From positions 37,942,269 through 38,006,268 of the forward strand of contig NC_080075.1 of the NCBI RefSeq assembly GCF_949987535.1: a DNA stretch of 64,000 bases. The letters run 5' to 3'. This document shows, piece by piece, positions 9,800 to 22,077 of this stretch. A program made the translations under genes and the position numbers. Below the pieces are notes generated by a model. It was not told the origin of the DNA. It saw only the letters and a list, made by a program, of their open reading frames with translations, and searched no databases. The DNA comes from Balaenoptera acutorostrata. Its lineage: Eukaryota; Chordata; Mammalia; Artiodactyla; Balaenopteridae. Within the stretch, counting starts at the first letter, position 1. The number at the start of each line of letters is the position of its first letter.

Positions 9800-11473
9800 C
9801 CTCCTATAATAAGCCTGGCAATGCCCAAGGGGTCAGCCAGGGTTGCTCTCACCCTGCGGCCAAGGCAGAGCTTGGGCACGGCACCCCCCAGCTCACTCAA
9901 AGCGAGAGAACTCTATACTGCGTGCCTCAAAACCGTATCATCTGGCACCAAAATGTTTTGGAAAAAAAACAGAAACTGAATGAAAACTACTATCCGTGTT
10001 TCTGCCATCCAAAGACAACCATAATTAACAGTTGGTGTATTTCATTCCAGGATTCTCTTCTACATACAGACTCTTTTTGCCAAGGTATTACTGTAGTGTA
10101 TTAAAAAAACAAACAAACAAACATAAAACACTATAGCCTCAAAGCCTAGAAATGAGAGACAACTCCATCCTGATAAGGCAGGATTTGCTCAGCCATCTAT
10201 ACCATACTGAGCTGCCATGGATTCCCACAAAGTCTGCGGCAACCTTCTCCCCTCAATCCTAACAGACCCCACATGGCAAAATGTGCTAAAGAAACTGAAG
10301 TCTTTCCCCAGTGGCCTTGGACTGATAGCAGTACTGCCATCATTACTGCCCTCATGTACACTGTCAAGTGATCCTGTCTCTCTGGGACAGGATGATACTC
10401 ATTACACAGGCATCCATGTCATCCTTGGCCCCGGTGTATTTTGAAAACTAAATTTCGGAGCTATGATAAGATGAAGCTAAGATATCATTAACAGTGTTGT
10501 GTTCTTGCTGTTGGCTTGGAGGATACTTTATTAGCCTCCCTTGCAAAACTGAGAAGGCTGATGATCGAACATCCTAAGAATGGAGATAAAGCAACCTAAT
10601 GGGCCAAAGACCACTCTAAGAGATGAACTCAGTTTTTTTCCATTATCTTCTGTTGTGATCTTACCCAAGCCAACTTGGTTGTTCACAATTATTAGGTTCT
10701 TTCTAGTAAACGTGGGCAGCATCCAATAGTTAGAGGTGGGTAGAGTCTATAGATCTCTCCCCTCACCATTTGATTACAATAAAATTGTCTCAGACCAAAT
10801 TCTACGGCATACACGTTCATTCATTTAGCAAGCAGCCTCCAAAACACCCATACAACCAAGTCTGTAAGCTTAAAGAAGTTCCAGTTCTCTGTCCCTGTAG
10901 AAAGTTTTAGGTTCACCAAAGGCAAATGTGACAATAGGCTGGCAGCAGGTTTCAGCTGATTTTTATAATTAGATTCGTGGGACTGGAATTCTCTGATCAG
11001 TGGCTGGTATAGGACAATTTCCGAATGAAACGTCTGGCACCATTTGGAAAGGTATAGACCACTGGACTAAGTTCCTGTGTCCTGTTACGCAAGGGGATAG
11101 GGCCGCTGCAGTATTTCTAACCAATCCACAGCTCTTAAACACCATTTTCTTCACCTGTGAAAAATAAAACCTCCAGTGTCGGTTAGTTATAAAGATAATT
11201 GAAGTCTACCTCTGGAGTGTGGGCTTCTGATTAGAAGCTTTCAAAACACTAACTACTTGCCCGGAAGTGTATGCTCCTTCTTAGGGTAGCAGACCGTTCC
11301 TAAGATATAGGTCAAATTAAATTTACATACAAATACACATCATATATACCAATGTGAGGGTGCATTTGTGGTGTGCACACACAGAGAAGTAGATAGATAG
11401 GTAGATAGATAGATAGTTAGATATAGATACAGATATAGCTATATGTATATATGTGTACATATATATGTATATA

Positions 11474-11504
<31 letters not shown>

Positions 11505-12200
11505 TCAAGCTGTCTGTATCAAAGTATTTTAAAGTAAATTACAGGCAGCACAACATCACTCTCATTAAAAACATAAAGGCTTTAAAATCCAGATAAAAGA
11601 AGGAGGTAGATAGAAAAAACTTAAAGACGTCATTTCATTTTTAGGGATGAGTTTTAAACTCATTTCATTTGAAAGAAGCCTGAGTACATTAGACACGTAG
11701 GGAAATAATCCCACTATTAGTATTATCACTTGCATCTGTCAAATGTGCCCTGATGTATGATATGCTTTCTTTTACTCCAGAGGACCCCAAAGAAACAAAA
11801 CTTTAGGTGAAATTGCAAAGGAAGGAGAAAGGATATTATTACCCAGGGTTGAACCCTGTCAAAAAAAAAAAAATGATACCCTCAAATCACTCGTAGACCA
11901 AATGATTACCATCCCATAGGATGGATGCTATAGAGGAGAGACCAACAAGTGCAAGAGCAGAGTAAGGAGGCATACCCACGGCTCCTGGGAAATCAGGAAA
12001 AAACCCAAGGGATCACAGTGGAGCTGGGTCTTGCAGGAGACGATTGCCTGGCCAAGATGGGATGTCCACCTTGACTCCCCAGTCTGGCAAATGAGGAAGA
12101 TAGAGTTCCTAGCTCTCAGAGGAGTGAGAATTGAAAGGGATGGTGTATTTAAGTCCTGGCACGTGGTATCCATATGAAGGAATCCGTCTCGTAAAATCAG
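9800..12200. other. Unassigned DNA with a microsatellite
   Basis: No gene recognised. It contains an (AAAC)n run at about 10105-10120 and the GATA/TA microsatellite listed separately. The rest is AT-rich, non-repetitive sequence. Confidence 0.4.
11390..11501. repeat. Compound GATA and TA/TATG microsatellite
   Basis: A GATA-type run (11392-11424) grades into degenerate TATA, TATG and CATA words and ends in a pure TA run (about 11479-11501). Low complexity and probably length-polymorphic. Confidence 0.9.
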
Positions 12201-12204
12201 GAAG

Positions 12205-12430
12205 CAGGTTGCAAAGAGCTCTGTGCTAAGAGTCAGAAGCCCTGGGTTCCAACCTCAGCTTGGTCCACTAGCCCCATGACCTGGGCTTGGTCTCTTCCTC
12301 TCTCTGCACCCTAATCCCACATGTCTAAAATGAAGTCTGTGACACTGTTCTGCTGTCTCCCATGAGGACCAAATGACATCCAAGATTGGAAAGATTAAGC
12401 ACTTTGCAAATACAAGGTATTCTTTTCATC
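12205..12430 (+). repeat. MIR SINE, sense
   Basis: Decayed full-length-like MIR: cagaagccctgggttccaac (head), ccatgacctgggcttggtc, a short core, then aagattaagcactttgcaaa near the 3' end. Confidence 0.7.
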
Positions 12431-14407
12431 ACAAATAGAAGACATGCTCTTGAGTCCAAATATGCTAGGGAAAATTCAGGGTGGGCAGAAGAAGAATCAA
12501 AACTCTGTTCTGTGGCCTTCCAAGGTTAAGCCTTGATCTTCAAGTTATGCTGCCCTCTTTGGCAAAGCTCTAGGCTTTATAACTGGGCCATGAAAGACTG
12601 AGGCAGGTCTAACTGTGTCCCTCGGACTCCAACGTTGACTGGAAGCTCTCTCACACTGAAGTTCTGGCATGAGGGTCACCCATCTCCTTCTCCCAGATAG
12701 ACAGAAAAGCCAGTTCTGGGGCTAGGATGACCTCCCCATTCTTTGCACAGAGCCAAGAGTGCTGATAAGGGCTCCCCACTAAGGGTAAGGAGTCAGAAGT
12801 GGTGCCCCATGTCACTTAGTCCCTTAGTCCTCACTTTAAGCCCAATTTAAAAGTTTTCAAAGTGGATCTTTGATTAGAAGGAAAATGTTGTATAATTGAA
12901 AAGGCTGTTTTTCAGGAACCTTGGTGTTTCCCCAAGGGGCAGCCGTTTTAAAGCAGTCCTACTAATGGGTCTCTTGGGCTTAAATGTCAGTATCACAAAT
13001 GCTGGCTCTGGGCTCTGGCAGGTAGCAGGGGCCTGGCTGATAACTTCAGCAGGTACCATTTCTCCACAGCTTCAAATGAGCCTTCTCCAAATTTACTTTG
13101 GTCAATGGCCCTTCAGTGTCCTCAACATAATTTTGAAACTCTTCTGTCTGGCTTTCAAAACATGCTACAACCACTTTCACCCATCTGTCCACTGGACCCC
13201 CACGACGACCCAGCATGAACGCCCATCTGCTGCCCTCCCACTGACCCGTAGGTCTGATGTTCAGACCTTCCAGCTCAGCCCCACTGCCACGCTTAGCCCT
13301 CACTGTTCACTTCACCTGGAGATTCCCTGCGGCTCTACTCCGGTACCTGCCCACACTCCACTGTGCTTCCAGGCCCGGCAGTAGCCGACCTCATTGGCAA
13401 AGCTTCCCCCAGCTGCTCCATCCCCACTGGTCTGAGTAACAAATGGCCTGCTTCATTCTATTTGTGCTCAATCCCAGAGGGCCCTATGATTTAAATGCCT
13501 TCTTTTATTTCCTTTTGCTTTTAATAAAACTGCTCATCTTTCAGAAGTATCCCTATAGCCTATAGGTATGGATTAAATAAGAATAATAAAGGGAAACGTG
13601 TGCACCCTCCTTTTGGGTTCAGAAACAGACATCACCAAGATATCTGGAGTTCCTATATGCTCCTCCTTGGTGGCCTTGTGGTTTTTTTGTTTTGTTTTTT
13701 TTTTACTGTGGCCACCGCTAACACAACATAACCCAAAATAAGACCTGAGGAACAAGAGAAAGTCTTCTCCATCATTTGGTTTTTCTACAGCAATTGTCAC
13801 CATACTTTCTACACTAAAACTCTGGGCATGCAACCAGCCAGGATGAGGGTACTTGTGGGAAAATGAAAGTGAGTATTGTAAATCAGGTCTGCCTGGAATA
13901 ATTCCAGACATAGAGTCACTAAACCCTTAGCACTTAGCAGACTATCCAGCATGAGACAGGCCCTCAGTGAATATTTATTTAATTGAATTCTGGTTTTACT
14001 TCATCTAGTGGATGTAACATAGATTCCTGTCAATGTCAAACATAAAACTATTGCACTAAGCAAGTGATTCCGAAGTGGGGCTCAACCCCTTCCACCACGA
14101 GGTGTGCATGTATACCCATTGGGATATAGGAAGAAATATTAGAACTTCATTTGTACTTAGGTTTTTCTCAACCTTTTAAATGTTTTAATTTGAGGTATAT
14201 GTCTTACGGACATAACGTATGTAGTATGTATGTGTATATGTAGCATTTACTACATAGTACAACATACTATACAGTATAGCAGGTGTGATATGTAGCATAG
14301 TAGCACAGGAGGGCATGGCTCTAAGGCACCATACTCACACCTAATTACAATGGGCAGCAGGAAAATAAAGTGAGAGACCCAAAGTGAGGTCTCCCCATGA
14401 GCTCCTA
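12431..14407. other. Unassigned single-copy DNA
   Basis: No gene recognised. A 162-codon open frame at 12896-13384 has no family resemblance, no splice context and ordinary composition, so I treat it as chance. The end of a MIR/L2-type repeat may lie near 13930-13985 (ccctcagtgaatatttattt). A degenerate inverted-repeat patch sits near 14210-14290. Confidence 0.4.
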
Positions 14408-14520
14408 GGATGCATCCATCCATTCATTCATTCAATCATCAAAAAAAATATTTTATTGATCTCCTCATGTATACCATGCTCTGTTGGCCAAATTGCATCA
14501 GAAAGAAGCAACAAAGCAGG
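14408..14520 (-). repeat. L2 3' end, antisense (short)
   Basis: The ccattcattcattcaatcat start followed by a ttttattgatctcctcatgt block is the usual reverse complement of an L2 terminus. Short and decayed. Confidence 0.5.
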
Positions 14521-14647
14521 CATCATTCAGAGGTTGGTCATGCCCTGTCCTATCCTGCTGCCCATGGGACTTGGGCTCCTTCATGGCTCAAATAACTGGT
14601 GTATGATGCTGAGTTGCCCAGAGTGAGAAAATACATATCTATATATG

Positions 14648-14836
14648 CACCCCTGGTGGTGGTCCAGTGGTTAAGACTTCTCACTCCCAATGCAGGGGGG
14701 TCCAGGCTTGATCCTTGGTCAGGGAACTAGATCCCGCACGCCGCAACTAAGAGCCTGCACATGGCAATGAAGATCCCGCGTGCCGCAACTAAGACCCAGC
14801 GCAGCCAAATAAATTAATTAATTTAAAAAAAAGCAT
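14648..14836 (+). mobile_element. Short CHR-1-like tRNA-derived SINE
   Basis: A shorter relative of the other SINEs. The head reads cctggtggtggtccagtggt, with an extra ggt, and lacks the long GC-rich body. The B box is decayed (ggcttgatcc). It ends in cagccaaataaattaatt and a short A run. The layout matches CHR-1-type elements shared by cetaceans and ruminants, an older class than CHR-2. No clear target duplication. Confidence 0.75.
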
Positions 14837-14859
14837 TCTGTAAATAAATAAATAAGTAT

Positions 14860-16149
14860 CCCCACCTAAGAGGATGAAGATGAAAGAGGTCAACCAGACC
14901 TGGACTTTTAATCCTGGTCACAAATGTTTCCTGTTCATTATAAACTCATAGTCATCACTTAATATGGCTCTTTTATTCACACCTGGCCTTCCCCACCAGC
15001 AAAGAAGGGGATTACCTTCCTGAGAGATGCATAAGAAGCTCTTGCCCCTCAAAGATGCCTCCCCACCACTTCTAGATGTCTGAAACTGTTCTCAGAAGGA
15101 GACAGCCCTACAGATAAGTTAAGGAATGTGATTTTGAATGTCCTTGCCAAGGGGCAAGGTAACCTATTAAGCTTGCACTAAGTTGTAAATGACGGGTACT
15201 CAATACTCTCTAGAGAACTCGTTTTGCTAGAGAGAGAGAAGGAAAAGAAGATAACACCAGAGAACGGGTCTGTGGGTACCTACATGTGAAACGAGAGGGT
15301 CTCATGGATGCAAAAGCAGCCTTGGAAAGAGGACACCACCAGGCCACTGGGCTGGGGAAGGAACGTTGAACTTGTCCATTTTGCCAAGGGCTGTTTTAGA
15401 CCCAGCACTTGCCAAAAACTTAGTTACTATGGAGAATGTTAGTGCTGGAAGAAAGCAGGGAAAGATACCTGGGGTAAGCTAAACCCTACCCTCCTGACTG
15501 GGGGGTCCAAATTCTCATCCAATGAGCCTTCAGCAAACCTGGTGATCGAGGTGAGTAAACCAAGAAAGACTAAAAACTTTCAACCCCATTATCCATTTTG
15601 AAAAACTAGCTTGATTCTATGCTCTAAATGTTTTGAACCACTTAGCTCATCTCTCCGCTTGAGGTTTTGATATAACATTCCTGGCACTTCTCGAAGTGTT
15701 GCCAGAAGTGAAGAGGCAGTGGGGGTGATTCTCATCCATATCCCCTCCCAGAGGCGAACCTGGAAACAATGTACTGTTGTCTTACTGGATAAAATAAGAC
15801 AAAGAAAGAGACTTCACTTACACTGCAAAACTTGGGGTTAAATGTCCAATGATGATTTGGGGGAAAGATACAAAAGAGCAACATCCAAAGGAAACTTCCT
15901 GTTTGCCAAGGCTGAGAAATTGAAAGAGCCGGGTAGTTACAGAGAATCCAGGCACAAATACAGTGGACTGAGTTCATCTGCAACTTACAGAGGGGTGATT
16001 AGGTCAATAATGTGAGTTTCTGTAAAGATTTTACTTCATTTTAAACAATTCTACTTCAAAATTACTGATATTAAAACTGATAAACACAGATCATGAGCTC
16101 TATTTTAAATATGCAAAAATAGCCTTTTAATACATTGACTTTTGAAAGC

Positions 16150-16150
<1 letters not shown>
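14860..16150. other. Unassigned single-copy DNA
   Basis: Nothing recognisable as gene or repeat family. Frames are short and composition ordinary. Confidence 0.4.
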
Positions 16151-16154
<4 letters not shown>

Positions 16155-16210
<56 letters not shown>

Positions 16211-16230
16211 GTAATATATATATATGTATA
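16155..16230. repeat. (TA)n microsatellite
   Basis: An uninterrupted TA run at 16155-16206 (26 units), followed by interrupted TA/TATG words to 16230. It directly abuts the MLT1 LTR downstream. Confidence 0.95.
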
Positions 16231-16239
16231 GTTAGTTAG

Positions 16240-16605
16240 CTAGAGATGCCATTACAAAAGGCCACAGACTAGCTGGCTCAAATGACAGAAATTTATTTCC
16301 TGCCAGCTCTGGAAGCTAAAAGTTTGAGATCAAGGTGCCTGCAGGGTTGGTCTCCTCTGAGGCCTGCCTCCTTGGCTTGTGGATGGCTGTCTTCTCCCTG
16401 TGTCTTCACGTGGTCTTCCCTCTGTGTGTATCTGTCTCCACATTTCCTCTTCTTACAAGAAAGCCAGTCATATTGGATTAGGACACATCCTAATGACCTC
16501 ATTTAAAGACCCTAACTCCAAATACAGTCTCATTCTGAGGTATTGGGGCTAGTCTTCAACATAGGAATTTTAGGGCGACCCATTTCAGCCTGCATATAGT
16601 GTCCT
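16240..16605 (-). mobile_element. MLT1-type ERVL-MaLR LTR, antisense
   Basis: The reverse complement matches the MLT1 LTR layout. Plus-strand marks are gacagaaatttatttcctg, gtcttctccctgtgtcttca, agtcatattggattaggaca, cctaatgacctcattt and ttctgaggtattggggctag. MaLR elements are ancient non-autonomous LTR retrotransposons; only an LTR is visible. The exact subfamily is uncertain. Confidence 0.8.
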
Positions 16606-18595
16606 ATGCACAGGTAACTAAGCATTGTTGCCCTAATTGTCACAAAGTTTCCTATAAAACCTGAGTGTGATGCATATGGTTGTGCTTCTAGTCAAATTCT
16701 TGCACATTCTTAATAGAAATGAAGAGGGTCTGTAGATTATAATCTAGACTTCATATAAAGGATAACACAGATACACAGCATGAGGATAATTTTCCTCAAA
16801 GGAACAGCTACTCTTTAATTCTGAACATTTTAAGACATCCAGAATCACTTTTCCTAAGCAATTATGATTTTACAAAATGCTGTCAAGACCATTGCAAAGT
16901 TTTACTGCCCAGACAGAGCTAAATGCCTGGAGCTTTCAGCGGTGATTTATTATTTACTCTGGAGGTAAGCTGCTAAGCAAGATTTATTCGGTAAGAACAG
17001 AGCCAGCCGTAACAGCACAATATATGTTTGACTGCGAGGGGGATTCTTTTTCACCATTCCTCCAGAAAGTGTGTTCTCCATAATAAGAAAAATACACCTT
17101 TATGTAAGTTTTCATCCCTTTGTAACATCAACGGTACCGATATCTATTTGACAAACCAGTTTGGCTTCAAATGTTCTCATTTGAAGTTTCGCTCTGAGAA
17201 ATCTTCAGAATAAAAACAATGGGAGAACAATACCCAGATTCATTGATGGAATCTGCTGGGTATCTGCTTTACCTACATGGGGCTTTTATTTCCTGGGGAG
17301 TTGCTTCATTGCTCTACTGTAGCCTAAACCACACATCATACCACATCTTGAAGCAACTCTGGATTCCTAAGAAAAAGAGAGCACTAGTAATGCGTATTTG
17401 CCAACTTTGGTTTTCAGAACGGATAACAAGGACTAGAGACCAATTGCTGGCCTGCTTCCGCCCCCTAGTGATCATAACTTATTGTTGAGTTTTGCTAAAG
17501 GAAGACTGGAGAGCTGGGACCAGTGAAAGTGGATGCCACCTACGTCCCCCCTCTTTAGCAACCTATTTTCCGAGATACCCATGGCCATCCAGCGGCCCTT
17601 CCACCAGGCACAGAAAAGGGAAATGATAAACTCATTCACATTAAGGTGTCCAGGACTAAAAGCTTTCCTTCTCCCCAGACTATGCATCTTAACAAAAGCA
17701 CTGAACCAAAAAGGCAGTGCTGCTTAACCCAAAAGAATAAATCACCAGCGGTGGAAATTTAGGCTTTAAGAGAAAGACTTTTTTCCTAGGCTTTTTTTGT
17801 CTTTGTTTTTTGTTTTTTGGAGGAATGCCTTTGAAGAGTTACCCAGTGCCTCAATTTCTTTGAGGAATCACTGCCCTTTCTGTAATCTGGAGGAGGGGAG
17901 AAAAATCAGCAGAAGTGTCCCATTTCCCAGACTTCTCTCCTCCATCGTCAGCTGTTCCCACCCCGTGCCCGGCTGGAAGGTACGGCTCTGGGTGGCCACT
18001 GTGGCCACCAGGGCAGCTCGCCCCACAGACACTAACCAGGTAGAAACATGCGCGAGGAATGTTTGGTCGGACTCCAACCACCCTCCAGCAGCTGCTCCCA
18101 GGATCCCCACCACAGTTCCTCAGAGAGTCGGGGAGTTCTTCAGGCAGGTAGCCAATCCCCACAATGGCTTTAGATCGGGGAGGTAGGGTTGAGCAAAGGG
18201 AGTTAGACTAGGAGGCGGGCTCCAGGAAGCTTGAGAGGCACCAGGCGATGTTTCTGAACTTAAGTCTTGAGTGGGTCATTCATCAAGCCCCTCCCAAGTG
18301 CTAGAAATTGGCCTCTCCCCCACCAGGAGCAATGCCAGAAGGTCACCCCTGCCACGAGTGCCCAAGTTCAACCTAGATGGAACCATGAAGAAAATGGAAA
18401 GAATGCAGAGAGGGAGGGCTGCTTTGTGTTGTGGGTGTAACTTGCTGAGAAGCCATTGGGACCCACGGTTGCCTCCAATCCACCATCACCAACTCCCACA
18501 GACAGAGTCCACGGAGGTAGAAGCTGGTGGAGCGTGGCTGGTGGCTGGAGTCAAAGGGCTGATTTCAGTGCAGTTTCAACTGCGTGTAGTACTGT
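16606..18595. other. Unassigned single-copy DNA
   Basis: No exon recognised. About 16780-17215 is balanced, non-repetitive sequence that could be conserved noncoding DNA. A 129-codon plus frame (17797-18186) overlaps a 103-codon minus frame, with no recognisable domain in either; both look like chance. Confidence 0.35.
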
Positions 18596-18599
18596 GATA

Positions 18600-19100
18600 T
18601 GGATAGAATCTGGTGTCAGGCAGACCTGAGTTTGAATCCAAGCTCTGCCGCTGGCTAGCTGTGCAAATTTTGACGAGTTCTACTCCATCCTTTAGTTGTC
18701 AGCTCAAACATTACACCCTCAGGGACACCCTCTCCGACCCCACAAATCAGAGCAGATCCCCTTTTCACGAACTTCTTAATCCATAATAATTTTTCATCAT
18801 AACATGTATCACCGTTTGTAATTTTATAATTTATATGTGGGATGATTTGTCTAATTTTTTCCATACTGCATTCTAAGCTCAGAGTGGGCAGAGACCACAT
18901 CTCTTTCATTTACCACCTTTTCCCAGGGACTAGAACGTAGAATACACTCAATAAAGATCTGAGAAATGAAGGAATTACACTGAGCCTTTATCATCTGTAA
19001 AATGGGATGATAGTACCTTTCTTACAAGTTTAATGTGAAGATTTAATGAATTAATATATTTGTGAAAATTCTACCCTGTGTCTGACAAAGAGTAAGGCTC
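18600..19100 (+). repeat. MIR SINE, sense, split by an L2 insertion
   Basis: The MIR head occupies 18600-18672 (cagacctgagtttgaatcca, then ctagctgtgcaaattt). The MIR core and end resume at about 18985 (catctgtaaaatgggatgat) and run to near 19100. The consensus order is continuous once the intervening L2 is removed. Confidence 0.75.
18680..18980 (+). repeat. L2 LINE 3' end, sense, inside a MIR
   Basis: The sequence follows the L2 3' terminus: cagctcaaacattacaccct, cagggacaccctctccgacc, a gtgggcagagaccacatctc block, then cactcaataaagatctgaga. L2 enzymes are thought to have mobilised MIR, so the two families were active together. Confidence 0.75.
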
Positions 19101-21166
19101 AGAAGGGGGTCATTCGTTTGCCACTATCTCTTCGGAGACCCACCATAGGTGGACAGTTATCCCTGACCACCAGAGGTGCCACTGAGCAGCAAACTTAGCC
19201 AAAATAGAAAACCAGAGACCTGAATAATCCATAGATTCCATGACAAGTCCCTGAATAATCAAAACTAGTTGGCACATTACAATTCATCACCTCTTCTCTC
19301 TAGGTGTCTCATGATGGCAGGAAAAGTTATATCCAGCTTCACTCTCCTTTCCATCCCAGATAGAGAGTAGCCAGAGGGACTGTAAATCCATTCCTAACAT
19401 TTTTCAGTTGTTTGAGTTATGTTCTACCAGAATTAAGAAGGTGACTTTAAAAACATGAAGGAGAAATAAAGGTTGCACTTCCCAGAGCAGAGTACAGGTG
19501 TAAAATGAAACTGAACTTTTAATATGAAACCGCTCTGGAGGAGAAAGGACTAAGAATATTTTTATAGAATACTTGCATTATGGGTAATTTTTTAAAATCC
19601 AGGGTTCAACTTGCATGACACTGAGTCGTAAGTCTACCATTTAATGACATTTATAACTCTGTAACAATACGTTTTGTATAAATTACTGCTGAGGCTTAAC
19701 ATTTCTGATTATGATATATAGAATAAAGTGATGTCATAAAGGCAAAGTTTGTAAGTTACGATCTGTTCTGTTGCTTTAAATAAGAGGACTTCTGGAGACA
19801 ATTGCCTTGATGAATATAAACTCAAATGAACCTTGAATCTCTTCAATTATTCCTATTTAGAATTCATTTTCCTTTGAACTTTCATTTAACTCAAAGCACA
19901 ATCGTTCCATTATAAATCAAATGCGAGCTTGTCTTTCCTGCAATAACAAGTATGCTTTAAATAATGAAGCAACACCTATGATCAGAAAAAGATAATGTTT
20001 CAGTGCACCAAAATACAAAAGGTAAAGAGATTTATTATCTTAGTTCAGTAAGGATGAGTTGAATATTTTTGTAGCAACAGACATCTCTATTCCAAACAAC
20101 AGTTTTTATTTGAAGTTTTAGTGTATTTTCTTTCCTGGAAAACTGGGGTGCCTTATTATCAATGAGAGAAACCCACGATTCAACACACAATGCTATTAGT
20201 GGCTGAGAAAGTCAGCTCTCTTCTTGTTCAGTTTCCCTAGTAGGCTAATGGGTATAAATATCTCTCAATCTCCTCGGCCCTCTTTTCCACTATGAAAGGG
20301 CTGGGCTGAATCATCCTAAATTCATCCCAAGCTCTAAAGGCAAAGACTCTATGTGCTTTTCCTTTTGCACAGAATTATGGTGAGGAATAACTAAGTTAAT
20401 TGAGGTGAATATACTTTAAAAGGCATAAAAGTGCTATACATAGCACTTGAGGGTTTTCACTCTGTATTTTCTAAATACGTCTACACATCCCTTATGTGAA
20501 CTATACTATCCAAAATAATAATAGAAATCTCTGGAGCATCGCCAGACTAGTACAGATGAAAAGGTGTGATAAAGAGGGTCTTCTGGAGTTGCCATAATAA
20601 ATTCTCTTGGACGGGATGGAAACCCCACATTATAACAGGTCAAGTGGCCAAAATATCCCAAACAAGAGCCTTCTTCCCCACTGAAAATCTCGCCAGCAGA
20701 CAGGACACAGAACTAAGCAGGTAGGCTGGGCGGTTGGAATGCTCTCTTCCTGTTATCTCTTTATGCATTCTATCTTCAAAGCATTGTGACCTGTCTTCAA
20801 TACACCCTCGGGTGTGGGATTTACATTTTTAATATGGGCATTTATGACGTGGTGCTTTTTCCTGGTTAATTGGTATCAGAGCAAAATGTTTGACTCTCTC
20901 CTGAAATAAATCTCTTCAGGAGCTTCGATCACACATTCTTTTGTTCTATCCCTCATTTGGAATGGGCTCTATAAAGCTGCCAGACCACGCTACATAATCT
21001 TTTGCTTCTCACATTTTTAAATCTGGGGGTTTATGCTTTAATAGCTTTGATGTGCTTACTCTTCAGCCTATTACTTAAACCACATCCCTCCCCTTCCAAA
21101 CACCCGGCTCCCCTCAGCTTTACAAGCCTGTACCCTCTGAGGCTGAAAGGATTTATTTATCATCCA

Positions 21167-21211
21167 GAATGTTTCCATAATTTTGGAAACATATGTTTCA
21201 AAATTACATTC
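21167..21211. other. Nested inverted repeats around a CATATG centre
   Basis: Two overlapping hairpins are visible. One has 7-bp arms, gtttcca at 21171-21177 and tggaaac at 21184-21190. The other is a near-perfect 27-bp palindrome at 21179-21205 centred on catatg, with one unpaired G. An outer gaatgt/acattc pair frames both. No known element ends here. Confidence 0.5.
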
Positions 21212-21828
21212 CAATATCTCATACTATGTTCTTTGTCTTGCATCTGTTCTGTAAAAACAAACAAAACGCACATAATTATATTCCAATGGCTGCAAAGTCT
21301 ACGTTTTCTGCAAGAGTTGGTTTTTCCACAAGCAGTCAGTCACACAACAAAGGCACTTACACCTCCCTGAGATTGTCATCTGAATCTATTCTTGTGTTAG
21401 AGTTAACCAGTGATAACAGCAAACCTCTACCACATAACTGTGAAACTTTGACTCCTTTCCAAAGTTATTTCAGTTTTACGGGATAATCTCTTTATTGAAA
21501 ATTAGCTATTGTTGAAAAACCAAAGTCTCAACATATAATACTCAATCGTGCATGGACAACAGCTTAGTAATTTTTCATCCTCCCCGGGTGTGACTTGCAT
21601 TATACATACTTTAAAAAATGCACTTCTCTCCCTGTAATATCTTGGTGGAAGGTGGAAAGATATTTTGTCAATGCAGAACAAAAAAGACCCTCCCAAAAAA
21701 AAACCAAAAAATAAACCTGAATGAAACATAGTGAAATAATCAGCCAAAATATAATCTTTTTTTTTCTATAACTACCCCAACACACACCAGCTCCCTCCTG
21801 CCCAAGTCTTTCCCACCATACAAACATT

Positions 21829-21868
<40 letters not shown>

Positions 21869-21871
21869 CAC
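21829..21871. repeat. (CA)n microsatellite
   Basis: A CA run with one CAAACA interruption. Confidence 0.95.
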
Positions 21872-22068
21872 CATTTAAACATAAAAAACCCAATCATTTT
21901 ACATCCACTGTGTTTGACTAGAGTGTTTGATGTCAAAATTAGATCATTCAGCATTAAAGCATTGAAAAAGCCCCTCAAAACTGAGAACTGTTATTCAGCT
22001 TATCTATTAAGAATAAAATTTCACCTTTGAAATGTTTTCTCTCCTCAGGGTTCCACCCTTGTTAACAT

Positions 22069-22077
22069 GATCTTTAT
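22069..22077. repeat. Candidate target-site duplication, left copy
   Basis: gatctttat here is repeated at 31057-31065, on the far side of the L1-A/L1-B composite. One more upstream base agrees after a single mismatch (aTgatc versus aAgatc). Its placement outside both L1s implies that L1-B inserted first and L1-A then landed at its poly(A) tail. Confidence 0.55.

Larger units (their letters stand above)
19105..22068. other. Unassigned AT-rich DNA
   Basis: No gene found. About 19600-20000 and 20100-20240 are AT-rich and non-repetitive. 20220-20450 weakly resembles MIR. A nested palindrome (21167-21211) and a CA repeat (21829-21871) are listed separately. Confidence 0.35.

Noticed and set aside
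12896..13384. 162-codon plus-strand frame with a hydrophobic N-terminal part
   Set aside because: No family resemblance and no promoter or splice context. The apparent signal-like stretch is not enough.
17797..18186. Overlapping plus and minus frames of 129 and 103 codons
   Set aside because: Both strands are open in the same place, which reflects composition rather than coding.
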